NCBI RefSeq assembly: GCF_018129965.1
Contig: NZ_JAFCKW010000023.1
Span: 30,179 to 94,178 of the forward strand
From: Bradyrhizobium diazoefficiens
GTDB taxonomy: Bacteria; Pseudomonadota; Alphaproteobacteria; Rhizobiales; Xanthobacteraceae
Direction: 5' to 3'
Length of the DNA stretch: 64,000 nt
In this document: positions 51,780 to 61,220 of the stretch, piece by piece
How the letters are laid out: every line of letters starts with the position of its first letter
How positions within the stretch are numbered: position 1 is the stretch's first letter
Made by a program: the position numbers and the translations under genes
The notes under the pieces: generated by a model
What the model was told of the DNA's origin: nothing
Databases searched by the model: none
What the model saw: only the letters and a program-made list of their open reading frames with translations

Positions 51780-53138
51780 ATGACCCGACTGCATTTCGCC
51801 TCCGCGCTCCTGCCTTCGGGCTGGGCCAATGACGTGAAGGTGGTGATCGCCGCCGGCGCGATCGCTGAGGTGACAACAAGCGTTGCGCCCGCCGCTGGCG
51901 ACGAGTGCCACGAAATCGCACTGCCCGGATTGGCGAGCCTTCACAGCCACGCGTTCCAGCGCGGCATGGCGGGACTGGCGGAATTGCGCGGCGATTCCAC
52001 CGACACGTTCTGGACCTGGCGCGAGACGATGTATCGCTTTGCGCTGGCGATGACACCGGATGACGTCGCCGCCGTCGCGACATTGCTTTACGTCGAAATG
52101 CTCGAGCAGGGTTTTACCCGCGTCGGCGAGTTTCACTATCTGCATCACGATCGCGACGGCTCGCATTACGCCGACATCGGCGAAATGGCCGCGAGCATCG
52201 CGCAGGCTGCCGAAACGTCGGGTATCGCGCTGACATTGCTGCCGAGTTTTTATGCGCATGGTTCCTTCGGAGGCGCAGCCCCGCATGACGGCCAGCGCCG
52301 CTTCATCTGCTCGGTGGATCAATTTGCCGAACTGATGAGCGCCTCGCGCAAGGCGATCGCATCCTTGCCGGATGCCAATATCGGCATCGCGCCGCACAGT
52401 TTGCGCGCCGTGACGCCGGAGGAACTCGCGGCGATCACTCCGCTCGCGAATGGCGGGCCGGTGCACATTCACGTCGCCGAGCAAATGAAGGAAGTCGAGG
52501 ACTGCCTGGCCTGGTCGGGACGGCGTCCAGTGCAATGGCTGCTGGAGCACGCACCTCTCCACCAACGCTGGTGCCTCATTCACGCGACCCACACGACAAA
52601 TGAGGAAATCGCTGCATTCGCGAAGACCGGTGCGGTGGCGGGTCTCTGCCCCATCACCGAAGCGAGCCTCGGCGACGGCATTTTTCCAGCGCGCGAATTC
52701 CTCGATTCCGGCGGCGCCTTCGGTGTCGGCACCGACTCCAACGTGCTGGTCGGCGTCGCCGACGAGCTGCGCCAGTTGGAATATGGCCAACGCCTCAAGC
52801 ATCGCCAGCGTAACGTTCTTTCCGGCGGAGCGGGCCGCTCCACCGGCCGCACGCTGTTCGATCACACGCTCGCGGGCGGCGCACGCGCGCTGGCGCAGCC
52901 CAATGTCGGCCTCACACCGGGCGCACGTGCCGATATCGTCGCGCTCGACACGGCGCATCCCTCACTGGCCGGGCGCGCGCGCGACGCCGTCATCGACGGC
53001 TGGATCTTTGCCGCGGGCAGCGGTGCAATCGATTGCGTCTGGGCCGGCGGCGACAAGGTCGTCGAGGCCGGCCGGCACAGGCTGCGCCAGCCCGCGCGCG
53101 CGCGCTTCAACGCCTCGGTGCGGAGGCTCGTCGCATGA
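51780..53138 (+). CDS. hutF: Formimidoylglutamate deiminase
   Basis: A 452-residue amidohydrolase converting N-formimidoyl-L-glutamate to N-formyl-L-glutamate and ammonia, which places this organism on the five-step hut route. Metal ligands are in LASLHSHAFQRGMAG, followed by HIHVAEQ, IHATH and GTDSNV. It is divergent from hutI and coupled to hutC by an ATGA overlap. Confidence 0.94.
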   Translation: MTRLHFASALLPSGWANDVKVVIAAGAIAEVTTSVAPAAGDECHEIALPGLASLHSHAFQRGMAGLAELRGDSTDTFWTWRETMYRFALAMTPDDVAAVATLLYVEMLEQGFTRVGEFHYLHHDRDGSHYADIGEMAASIAQAAETSGIALTLLPSFYAHGSFGGAAPHDGQRRFICSVDQFAELMSASRKAIASLPDANIGIAPHSLRAVTPEELAAITPLANGGPVHIHVAEQMKEVEDCLAWSGRRPVQWLLEHAPLHQRWCLIHATHTTNEEIAAFAKTGAVAGLCPITEASLGDGIFPAREFLDSGGAFGVGTDSNVLVGVADELRQLEYGQRLKHRQRNVLSGGAGRSTGRTLFDHTLAGGARALAQPNVGLTPGARADIVALDTAHPSLAGRARDAVIDGWIFAAGSGAIDCVWAGGDKVVEAGRHRLRQPARARFNASVRRLVA

Positions 53139-53863
53139 GCCTCGCGACGGATACAGCCGACCAGCCCACGCTCTACAAGCGCATCCGCGCCGATATCGAG
53201 AAGCGGATCCTGACCGGCGAATGGCCGCCCGGGCATCGTATTCCGTTCGAGCACGAACTGGTCGCGCGGTACGGATGCTCGCGCATGACCGTGAACAAGG
53301 CGCTGTCGGAGCTCGCACAAGCTGATCTGATCGAGCGACGCCGGCGCGCCGGTTCTTTCGTGCGCCGGCCTCAGCATCAATCGGCAGTGCTCAAGATTGC
53401 CGACATGCGCGCCGAGATCACCTCGCTCGGCCGCAGCTACGGCTACGAACTGATGCATCGCAAGCTGCGCACGGCGACGGCCGCCGACCGCCAGCGTCTT
53501 GGTGTCAAGAAAGCGGGCAAGGTCATCGCGATCGCCTGCCGCCACAGCGCCGACAGCGTGCCGTTTGCCGTCGAGGACAGGCTGATCGACCTGTCATCGG
53601 TGCCGGATGCCGCGAACGCGGATTTTTCGTGCGAGCCGCCGGGTTCCTGGCTGCTTCATCATGTCCCATGGACGGAAGCCGAGCATACGATCAGCGCTAT
53701 CGTTGCAGACGATCGCACGGCGGAAGCGCTCGACATCGCCGTCGGCGCTCCATGCCTCGTGATCGATCGCTATACCTGGCGCAGCGCACGCACCATCACC
53801 GCGGTGCGACTGCTCTATCCCGGTGACTCTCACCGCCTTGTCGCACGATTCAAGGGAGGCTGA
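53135..53863 (+). CDS. hutC: Histidine utilisation repressor HutC (GntR family)
   Basis: A 242-residue regulator. The N-terminal winged helix includes YKRIRADIEKRILTGEWPPG and CSRMTVNKALSELAQADLIE; the C-terminal UTRA domain ends RLLYPGDSHRLVARF, the usual end of HutC. It binds urocanate in known cases. The start overlaps the hutF stop (ATGA). The palindrome at 51726-51745 is its likely target. Confidence 0.93.
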   Translation: MSLATDTADQPTLYKRIRADIEKRILTGEWPPGHRIPFEHELVARYGCSRMTVNKALSELAQADLIERRRRAGSFVRRPQHQSAVLKIADMRAEITSLGRSYGYELMHRKLRTATAADRQRLGVKKAGKVIAIACRHSADSVPFAVEDRLIDLSSVPDAANADFSCEPPGSWLLHHVPWTEAEHTISAIVADDRTAEALDIAVGAPCLVIDRYTWRSARTITAVRLLYPGDSHRLVARFKGG

Positions 53864-53967
53864 GGACGATGTCGGCACAAATCGTGCAAAGCTTCGGGCA
53901 ACGGTCCCCATGGACTTTCCATGATCAACAGGACGTCAATCCACCGATCGACAAGAGGACGATAATC

Positions 53968-54912
53968 ATGCGTAGTTCGAGAATTTTCGCGACAATCATT
54001 GCGCTTGCGGCCTCCACTCCGGTGCTCGCCGACGACGTCAAGGTCGGCATCGGCATTTCCGGATGGACCGGCTTCGCGCCACTGACGCTGGCGAAGGAGG
54101 CGGGCATCTTCAAGAACAACGGCCTCGACGTCACGATCAAGAAGATCCCGCAGAAGGACCGCCACCTCGCGATCGCCTCAGGCGACATCCAGTGCGCTGC
54201 AACGACGGTGGAGACCTGGATCTCCTGGAACGCCAACGGCGTTGCCACCAAGCAGATCTTCCAGCTCGACAAGAGCTTCGGCGCCGACGGCATGGCCGTG
54301 CGCAACGACGTGGCGGCGATCAAGGACCTCAAGGGCAAGACGGTCGCCGCCTCCGCGCCCGGCACATCGCCATACTTTGCGCTCGCCTGGATGCTCAAGA
54401 AGAACGGTCTCACGACCAAGGACGTCACCATCGTCAACCTCGAGCCGGCGGCCGCGGCGCAGGCCTTCGTCTCCGGCCAGAACGACGCCGCGATGACCTA
54501 TGAGCCGTATCTGTCGACCGTGCGCGCCGCGCCCGACAAGGGCAAGATCATCGCGACCACGCTGGACTACCCGATCGTGATGGACACGTTCGGCTGCACA
54601 CCGAAATTCCTCAGCGAGAATCCGAAGGCCGCGCAGGCGCTGGCGAACAGCTATTTCGAGGCGCTCGACATGATCGCCAAGGACCAGGCCAAGGCTTATG
54701 AGATCATGGGCGCCGACGTGAAGCAGACCGGCGAGGCGTTCGGCAACTCCGCAAAGTACCTGCGCTGGCAGGACAAGGCCGCGAACCAGAAGTTCTTCGC
54801 AAGCGATTTCCTGACCTTCAACAAGGAGGCCGCCGACCTGCTGCTCGAGATCGGCATCATCAAGGCAGCGCCGAAGGTCGAGGATCTCTACGACGCCAGC
54901 TACATCAAGTAA
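53968..54912 (+). CDS. ABC transporter substrate-binding protein, NitT/TauT type, hut-linked
   Basis: A 314-residue periplasmic protein with signal peptide (1-21, ending VLA-DD) and the opening VKVGIGISGWTGFAPLTLAK. It is the first gene of an importer set (binding protein, permease, ATPase) directly after hutC. ATG 53968 has AAGAGGA 8 bases away; the longer frame from 53869 lacks this. A ligand in the histidine pathway (histidine, urocanate or a formyl amino acid) is suggested by context only. Confidence 0.87.
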   Translation: MRSSRIFATIIALAASTPVLADDVKVGIGISGWTGFAPLTLAKEAGIFKNNGLDVTIKKIPQKDRHLAIASGDIQCAATTVETWISWNANGVATKQIFQLDKSFGADGMAVRNDVAAIKDLKGKTVAASAPGTSPYFALAWMLKKNGLTTKDVTIVNLEPAAAAQAFVSGQNDAAMTYEPYLSTVRAAPDKGKIIATTLDYPIVMDTFGCTPKFLSENPKAAQALANSYFEALDMIAKDQAKAYEIMGADVKQTGEAFGNSAKYLRWQDKAANQKFFASDFLTFNKEAADLLLEIGIIKAAPKVEDLYDASYIK

Positions 54913-54926
54913 CCGCCTTTCCAGAA

Positions 54927-54964
54927 GCCGGCCCCGTCTCGCGGCGGGGCCGGCAAGCTCTTTT
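54927..54964 (+). terminator. Hairpin with T-run between binding protein and permease
   Basis: GCCGGCCCCG, loop TCTCGCGG, CGGGGCCGGC, then AAGCTCTTTT: a perfect 10-bp stem. Placed after the binding-protein gene, it probably acts as partial terminator so that the binding protein is made in excess over the membrane parts. Confidence 0.6.
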
Positions 54965-54984
54965 ACTACCCGGACAGACTGTCG

Positions 54985-55758
54985 ATGCGCCCCCTTGATC
55001 CCGTGACATCCAAGCAACGCGTGGCTTACGGCCTTGCATTCTTCGCGGTGTTCGTTGCGCTTTGGTCCTGGGCGACCTTTGGCGGCCATGTGTCGAAAGT
55101 GTTCCTCGCCAACCCGCTGACCATGGTGCAGGAAGGTTATGACCTGCTGGCCAAACAAGGCTTCGTCTACGACATCGGCATGACGATCTGGCGCGTCGTC
55201 GGCGGCTTTGCGCTGGCCGCCATCATCGCAGTCCCTTTCGGCGTGCTGATGGGCGCCTACAAGCCGGTCGAGGCGTTTCTCGAGCCATTCGTGTCCTTCG
55301 CACGCTATCTGCCCGCCTCGGCCTTCATTCCGCTGTTGATCCTGTGGGCCGGCATCGGCGAGTTGCAGAAGCTGCTCGTCATCTTCATCGGCTCGGTGTT
55401 CCAGATCATCCTGATGATCGCCGTGACCGTCGGTGCGACGCGGCGCGATCTGGTCGAGGCGGCCTATACACTCGGCGCCAGCGACCGCGGCATCATCCGC
55501 CGCGTGCTGCTACCGTCGTCGGCGCCCGAGATCGCCGAAATCCTCCGGTTGGTGCTGGGCTGGGCCTGGACTTATGTCATCGTCGCCGAGCTGATCGGCT
55601 CGTCCTCCGGCATAGGCCACATGATCACCGACAGCCAGGCGCTGCTCAACACCGGCCAGATCATCTTCGGCATCATCGTGATCGGACTGATCGGCCTCAT
55701 CTCGGACTTCCTGTTCAAGGCGTTCAACGCCTGGCTGTTTCCGTGGAAGCTTGCATGA
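54985..55758 (+). CDS. ABC transporter permease, NitT/TauT type, hut-linked
   Basis: A 257-residue inner-membrane permease with about six membrane segments and the coupling motif EAAYTLGASDRGIIRRVLLP. It is followed by the ATPase gene with a 4-base overlap (ATGA at 55755). Confidence 0.88.
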   Translation: MRPLDPVTSKQRVAYGLAFFAVFVALWSWATFGGHVSKVFLANPLTMVQEGYDLLAKQGFVYDIGMTIWRVVGGFALAAIIAVPFGVLMGAYKPVEAFLEPFVSFARYLPASAFIPLLILWAGIGELQKLLVIFIGSVFQIILMIAVTVGATRRDLVEAAYTLGASDRGIIRRVLLPSSAPEIAEILRLVLGWAWTYVIVAELIGSSSGIGHMITDSQALLNTGQIIFGIIVIGLIGLISDFLFKAFNAWLFPWKLA

Positions 55759-56540
55759 CCAGGCTGAAGATCGAGCAGGTCTCGCGAACCTTTCCGGCCC
55801 GCCACGGCAATGCGCCGACGCGGGCGCTGGAGCCGACCGACCTCACCATCGGCAACAACGACTTCGTCACCATCCTCGGCCCCTCCGGCTGCGGCAAGTC
55901 CACGCTGCTTCGTATCGTCGCCGGCCTCGACCGCCCGACCGGCGGCCGGGTCACGCTCGACGGACGCGAGGTGACCGGACCGGGTGCCGAGCGCGGCATG
56001 GTGTTCCAGTCCTACACGCTGTTTCCCTGGCTGACTGTGCGCGAGAACATTGCCTTCGGCCTGCGCGAGCGCGGCGTGGCGCAGGACGAGCGCAACGGGA
56101 TTGCCAACGCCTTCATCCGCCAGGTCGGCCTCACCGGCTTCGAGAACCACTGGCCAAAACAGCTCTCCGGCGGCATGCAGCAGCGCACCGCGATCGCGCG
56201 CGCACTCGCCAACGATCCGAAGATCCTGTTGCTCGACGAGCCGTTCGGCGCGCTGGACAACCAGACCCGCGCCCTCATGCAGGAAATGCTCCTCGGGATC
56301 TGGGAACGCGACCAGAAGACGGTCCTGTTCGTGACCCACGACATCGAGGAAGCCATCTTCCTTGGCAGTCGCGTCGTCGTCATGAGCGCGCGTCCCGGAC
56401 GCATCAAGGCCGATATCGCGATCGACCTGCCGCATCCGCGCTCCTACAAGATCAAGACGACACCCGAATTCGTCCAGCTGAAGGAACGGCTGGTCGAGGA
56501 AATCCGTACCGAGGCGCTGAAGGTTGCCGAACATGCCTGA
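55755..56540 (+). CDS. ABC transporter ATP-binding protein, NitT/TauT type, hut-linked
   Basis: A 261-residue ATPase: Walker A GPSGCGKST, Q-loop VFQSYTLFPW, signature LSGGMQQRTAIARAL, Walker B ILLLDEPFGALD and H-loop FVTHDIEEA. Its end overlaps the M20 amidohydrolase gene by 8 bases, so the importer and the hydrolase are one unit. Confidence 0.9.
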   Translation: MTRLKIEQVSRTFPARHGNAPTRALEPTDLTIGNNDFVTILGPSGCGKSTLLRIVAGLDRPTGGRVTLDGREVTGPGAERGMVFQSYTLFPWLTVRENIAFGLRERGVAQDERNGIANAFIRQVGLTGFENHWPKQLSGGMQQRTAIARALANDPKILLLDEPFGALDNQTRALMQEMLLGIWERDQKTVLFVTHDIEEAIFLGSRVVVMSARPGRIKADIAIDLPHPRSYKIKTTPEFVQLKERLVEEIRTEALKVAEHA

Positions 56541-57765
56541 CACCAAGCCGCGCGCCGATGGCCAGCGCGTTCTCGCCGATCTCAATGCGCTCCGCGCAAT
56601 CGGCGCTTACCAGACCGGGGTGCATAAGCCGACCTTCTCCGAGCCACACAAGCGTTCGCTGGACTGGCTCGTGCAGAAACTGCCGGACGCCGGCCTTGCC
56701 GCAGGCATCGACGGCATCGGCAATGTCTTCGGCACCAGCGCCAAGCCCGGCTTGAAGCTGCTCGCGGGATCACATCTGGAGAGCCAGAACTATGCCGGCT
56801 GGCTCGACGGCCCGCTCGGCGTCGTCTACGCGCTCGAGGCGGCGCGCGTGCTCAATGCAGATCCCGCGGTCAGGGGCGCCGTCGAAGTCGCCGCGTGGTG
56901 CGATGAGGAGGGTCATTTCGGCAGCTTTCTCGGCTCACGCTCCTACATCGGGCAAGTGACCGACGCCGAGATCGATGCCGCGCGCGACCGCACAAGCGGC
57001 CGGACCATGCGCGAGGCCCTGGCCGAGATGGGGCTCGCCGGACGTCCGCGCGTCGCCGTCGAGAAGGGTCGGCATGTCGGCTATCTCGAGGCGCATATCG
57101 AGCAAGGCGATACGCTCGAAAGCGGCAAGCTCGCGATCGGCGTCGTCACCTCGATTGTCGGCATCTGGCAGTATCGCATCGATTTCAACGGCGCGCAGAA
57201 CCACGCCGGGACCACCCGCATGGCCGTGCGGAAGGACGCCGGGCTGGCGCTCGCCAAATTCTGCGTGGCCATCGACGACCGGTTTCCGACCGCGTGCGGC
57301 CCGCGCACGGTCTGGACGACCGGCCGCATCACGCTCGATCCCGGTGCTCCCAGCATCATTCCGGGCGCGGCCGACATGCTGTTCCAGATCCGCGACGACG
57401 ATCCGGCCGTGATCGCGCGGCTGGAGGCGCTGCTGCACATGATGGCGGACGAAGCCAGCGCGAAGGGCCCCTGCACCGTCACCGTGACGAAGCTACGCAC
57501 CGGCGCCCCCGCCCTGATGGACTTAGGCTTCCAGGACGCGATCGAAGCGGCGAGCAAGGCCATGGCGGGCGGACGCTCCATCCGCATGCCGAGCGGCGCC
57601 GGCCACGATGCGCAGATGCTCGCGACCGTAATGCCCGCAGCCATGCTATTCGTGCCGTCGATCGGCGGCATCAGCCACCACTGGACCGAGAACACCGCCG
57701 ACGCCGATATCGTCACCGGCGCGGAGGTGTTCGTCGACACCTGCAGGCGAATCCTGACCGGCTAG
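56533..57765 (+). CDS. M20-family amidohydrolase (hydantoinase/carbamoylase type)
   Basis: A 410-residue zinc hydrolase of the N-carbamoyl-L-amino acid/allantoate amidohydrolase group: AGSHLESQNYAGWLDGPLGV holds the first metal ligands, WCDEEGHFGSF the bridging acid and the catalytic Glu, EAHIEQGDTLE the next ligand, and a late HH in GGISHHWTEN. Such enzymes cut N-formyl, N-carbamoyl or related amide bonds of amino acids. Because hutF makes N-formylglutamate and no hutG is present, hydrolysis of that compound is an attractive but unproven role. Its stop codon and that of bamA share the palindrome CTAG at 57762-57765. Confidence 0.85.
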   Translation: MPDTKPRADGQRVLADLNALRAIGAYQTGVHKPTFSEPHKRSLDWLVQKLPDAGLAAGIDGIGNVFGTSAKPGLKLLAGSHLESQNYAGWLDGPLGVVYALEAARVLNADPAVRGAVEVAAWCDEEGHFGSFLGSRSYIGQVTDAEIDAARDRTSGRTMREALAEMGLAGRPRVAVEKGRHVGYLEAHIEQGDTLESGKLAIGVVTSIVGIWQYRIDFNGAQNHAGTTRMAVRKDAGLALAKFCVAIDDRFPTACGPRTVWTTGRITLDPGAPSIIPGAADMLFQIRDDDPAVIARLEALLHMMADEASAKGPCTVTVTKLRTGAPALMDLGFQDAIEAASKAMAGGRSIRMPSGAGHDAQMLATVMPAAMLFVPSIGGISHHWTENTADADIVTGAEVFVDTCRRILTG

Positions 57766-60275
57766 AACGACGTCCCGCCGCCGAACCTGAACTCCTGGAC
57801 GGTGTCGTACTTGCCCTTCGTCAGCGGCACGGCGTAGTCGAAGCGCAGCGGACCGAACGGCGAAGCCCAGATCAGGCCGACGCCGACCGACGAGCGCACC
57901 ACGCGGCTGTCGTCATATTGCAGGCCGCAGGTCGGACAGGCCTTGGTGTTGACTTCGCCCGTCGCCGTCCACGACGTCGGACCCTGGTAACCCCAGAGCG
58001 AGCCGGCATCGGCATAGACCGCGCCCTTCAGACCGACCTCCTTGGGCAGGAACCAGAACGGCATCTGCAGTTCCATCGAAGCGCCCCAATACTTCGTGCC
58101 GCCGAGCGCGTCGCCGGTGGCGCCGTAGTTGATGTAGGTGATGTCGCGCGGGCCGATGCCGTTGGACGCAAAGCCGCGTACGAGGTTCGGACCCATCTGG
58201 AAATGGTCGAGCATGCGCAGATCGTTGTTGCCGATCTTGTTGAGGATGCCGCCCTGAAGATGGATCACGTTGACGATGTCGGAGACGAGCGGCGTGTAGT
58301 ATTTGGTGTCGATCGCCGTCTTCAGATACGTCACGTCGCCGCCCACGCCGGCGAAATCCTGCCTGAAGTCGACCAGCAGACCATCAGTGGGATTCTTGTT
58401 GTTGTCGAGCGTGTTGTAGTTGAGCGTGTAGCCGAGCGCCGAGGTCCAGGTTGCGCCGTTCGCCAGCTCTTTCCGGACCGGCAGGCTCGACTCGCCGTCG
58501 CCGTAGCAGCCGTAGCCATAGACGCCCGAGCTCGTCGAGTTGGTCGGGTCCACACCGCCGAGAACGTTCTTGATGTAGGACGGCGTCGGGTTGAAGGCCA
58601 GCGAGGTGTTGGCCGCGTTGTTGTTACAGTTGTTATAGGCGCTGGCGAGCGTGATGCTCTGCTGGTACAGCGAATAGCGGAGCTGCAGCGAGAGATCCTC
58701 CCGCAGCGCAAAGCCGAGGCGCGGGGAGAAACCCAGCGTCGTCACGCCATAGCTCGTATAGCTGTTGGATTTTTGCTCCTTCCAATACGTGTCGAATCCA
58801 AGCGCCAGCCGGTAATCGAGCAGGTAGGGCTCGACGAACGACAGCGATACGCCGCGCGAATACTGCCCGTAGCTGACCGATGCCTTGGCGTAGAGCCCTT
58901 TGCCCAGCAGGTTGCGTTCGGAGACCGAGACCTCGGCGAGTGCGCCGTCGGAGGTCGAGTAGCCGCCCGAGATCGAGAAGTCGCCGGTCGACTTCTCCTC
59001 GAGGTCGACGATCAGGATCACGCGGTCGCTCGACGAGCCGGGCTCGGTGACGATCTTCACGCTCTTGAAATAATCGAGATTCTTCAGGCGCCGCTCGGCA
59101 CGGTCGACCAGCGCGCGGTTGTAGGCATCGCCCTCGGCGAGGTCGAATTCGCGGCGAATGACGTAATCCCGCGTCCGGGTGTTGCCGCGCAGGTCGATGC
59201 GCTCGATATAGGTGCGCGGGCCTTCGTCAACGTTGAACACGACGGACACCGTGCGCGCCTCGTAGTTGCGGTCGCCGCTCGGGCGGACCACGGCGAAGGC
59301 ATAACCGCGGCGCGACGCCTCGAGCTGCATATCTTCGGTCGATTTCTCGACCGATTCGACGTTGTAGAGCGAGCCGACGCTGATGCGCGACAGGCTTCGC
59401 AGCGAGCTTGCGTCGAAATTGGGAATGCTGGAGTGGAAATCGACGGTGCCGACGCGATACTGCGAACCCTCCTCGATCTTGAAGGTGACATTGAAGCCCT
59501 TCTTCTCGGGGTCGTATTCGGTGAGCGCGGCCACCACCTGAACGTCGGCGAAGCCGTTCTTGAGATAGAAGCGGCGGATCAGGTCGCGGTCGGCTTCGAC
59601 GCGATCGGGATCATAGATGTCGTTGCTGCCGAGGAAGCTGAGCAAATTGCTCTCATGCGTCTTGATCACGTCGCGCAGGCGCGCGGCCGAATAGGCGTTG
59701 TTGCCGATGAATTCGACCGACTTGACCCCGGTCTTGGCACCCTCTTCCACCGTGAAGATCAGGTCGACGCGGTTGTTCGGCTGCTCGATGATTTCAGGCG
59801 TGACGCGCACGTCGTAGCGACCCGAGCGCCGGTAGATTTCGGCGATGCGCAGCGTGTCCGACTGCACCAGCGCCCGCGAGAACGTTCCGCGCGCCTTGGA
59901 CTGGATTTCGGCCGTGAGCTGCTCGTCCTTGATCTTCTTGTTGCCCTCGAAGGCGATGCGGCCGATCACGGCGTTCTCGACCACCGACACCACGATGCGG
60001 CCACCGGCCCGGTTGATCTTCACATCCTGAAACAGACCGGTGCCGACCAGGGCCTTCAGACCGTCGTCGATCGCGGGCTGATCGAGGTGTCCCCCGGGAC
60101 CGGGCCTGAAGTAGGAGCGAACCGTCTCGGCCTCCACGCGGCGGTTACCTTCGACCACGATCGTCTCCGCGGCCTGCGCGGCGGCCGGTTGCGGCAACAG
60201 CACGACGGGAATTGAACTCGCAATCGACAGAACACTCATCGCCACAGCGATCAGCCAGGCCCGCAAAACCGACAT
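57762..60275 (-). CDS. Outer-membrane protein assembly factor BamA-like
   Basis: An 837-residue protein: signal peptide (1-33, ending AAAQ), five POTRA domains (about 35-420; first strand ETIVVEGNRRVEAETV), then an Omp85 16-strand barrel with the barrel-lid motif VRGF (LVRGFASNGIGPR) and C-terminal Phe. BamA inserts proteins into the outer membrane. The usual alphaproteobacterial neighbours (rseP, lpxD, fabZ, lpxA) are absent, so this may be a second copy. The ATG at 60275 has TTGAGG upstream; an in-frame start at 60293 is also possible. Confidence 0.9.
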   Translation of the reverse strand: MSVLRAWLIAVAMSVLSIASSIPVVLLPQPAAAQAAETIVVEGNRRVEAETVRSYFRPGPGGHLDQPAIDDGLKALVGTGLFQDVKINRAGGRIVVSVVENAVIGRIAFEGNKKIKDEQLTAEIQSKARGTFSRALVQSDTLRIAEIYRRSGRYDVRVTPEIIEQPNNRVDLIFTVEEGAKTGVKSVEFIGNNAYSAARLRDVIKTHESNLLSFLGSNDIYDPDRVEADRDLIRRFYLKNGFADVQVVAALTEYDPEKKGFNVTFKIEEGSQYRVGTVDFHSSIPNFDASSLRSLSRISVGSLYNVESVEKSTEDMQLEASRRGYAFAVVRPSGDRNYEARTVSVVFNVDEGPRTYIERIDLRGNTRTRDYVIRREFDLAEGDAYNRALVDRAERRLKNLDYFKSVKIVTEPGSSSDRVILIVDLEEKSTGDFSISGGYSTSDGALAEVSVSERNLLGKGLYAKASVSYGQYSRGVSLSFVEPYLLDYRLALGFDTYWKEQKSNSYTSYGVTTLGFSPRLGFALREDLSLQLRYSLYQQSITLASAYNNCNNNAANTSLAFNPTPSYIKNVLGGVDPTNSTSSGVYGYGCYGDGESSLPVRKELANGATWTSALGYTLNYNTLDNNKNPTDGLLVDFRQDFAGVGGDVTYLKTAIDTKYYTPLVSDIVNVIHLQGGILNKIGNNDLRMLDHFQMGPNLVRGFASNGIGPRDITYINYGATGDALGGTKYWGASMELQMPFWFLPKEVGLKGAVYADAGSLWGYQGPTSWTATGEVNTKACPTCGLQYDDSRVVRSSVGVGLIWASPFGPLRFDYAVPLTKGKYDTVQEFRFGGGTSF

Positions 60276-60556
60276 TCCACACCTCAAGAGCACCTGACTG
60301 CTCTGAAACGAAACGGCTGTGGCCGAGGTGTGGCTTTGAGATTGCTGTACTGTTTCCGGTCGTTGAATTTGATTGGCGGATCAGCCCTGTGGGCGGAACG
60401 GCCGGAACGGCCGCGCCGACCGTCCGCATTGCCTGGCCGCAGAATGCGGCCATTGCGCGCGTGCCGGCCACCCCGGCGCTCAGCAACATCGCGCAACGTG
60501 CGAATTCTTTACAGGCGCACAGGCCGGTGCGAGAGGCAGCGCCATCAGGAACTCGC
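60276..60556. other. Divergent intergenic region between BamA-like gene and small secreted protein
   Basis: 281 bases with no supported gene. Both flanking genes start outward from it. A short direct repeat GGAACGGCC occurs twice near 60397-60414. No operator could be named. Confidence 0.4.
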
Positions 60557-60940
60557 ATGGGGTACTCGCCGATGAGCACGATGATCATGACCAGAACGGT
60601 GTTGCTGGCCTTCCTCGCCTCGACCATCACCGCTCATGCCGCAACCACCGGCAAGCGCGATCGGCCGCAGGCGACACGGAATGCCGTTTACGAGTACGGC
60701 CCGCGTGGCCCCAACCGGTCCTACCAGTCGGGCCCCCACACCCGCCTCTATGTGAGCAAGCGCTCCTGGCTGGATGGCGGCACCGAGGTGCTGCCCGGCG
60801 ACCGCAAGTTCACCGACTATGCCATGCCGCCCGGCACCTCGTTCGCACGCGGCAACAACAACCGTCCGCTCGATCGCCAGCCGCTCTACCCCGATTCGGA
60901 TCTCGGCGGATTTGCGGGACGGATTCCGATTTCATGGTGA
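60557..60940 (+). CDS. Small secreted protein of unknown function
   Basis: A 127-residue protein with signal peptide (about 1-28, ending TAHAA). The mature part is rich in Pro, Gly, Arg, Tyr and Asp and ends FAGRIPISW. ATG 60557 has AGGA 7 bases upstream; ATGs at 60572, 60581 and 60587 are alternatives that keep the signal peptide. No family was recognised. The mature part shows no clear membrane segment. Confidence 0.55.
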   Translation: MGYSPMSTMIMTRTVLLAFLASTITAHAATTGKRDRPQATRNAVYEYGPRGPNRSYQSGPHTRLYVSKRSWLDGGTEVLPGDRKFTDYAMPPGTSFARGNNNRPLDRQPLYPDSDLGGFAGRIPISW

Positions 60941-61220
60941 GTGGTCCGCGAAACTTCGGCGGCCGCTTCGACCGACATGCGCGATTCTGTCGCACGCTGC
61001 CTGATCGCGTCGTCGAACGCCAGCAAGCATCTGAGGCTTCTGCAGCTGCATCTTGAACGTTTCCAAACTGCTCCGCACTTTCAAGCAATTCCATTTTGCA
61101 CGTGTGGAATTTCGAATGCTCCACCCATAGAAGTCCGCATCGACCGACGCGCGTCTGCACGCAGCAGCGCGCGTTCGGGCGATGTCGGTTCGGCGAAATT
61201 GGGAAGCATCATCGGTGGGA

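Noticed and set aside
57294..60215. A 973-codon open frame on the plus strand
   Set aside because: It is antisense to the BamA-like gene, has the Asp/Val/Arg/Gly-rich composition of a shadow frame in GC-rich DNA, and matches no protein family.
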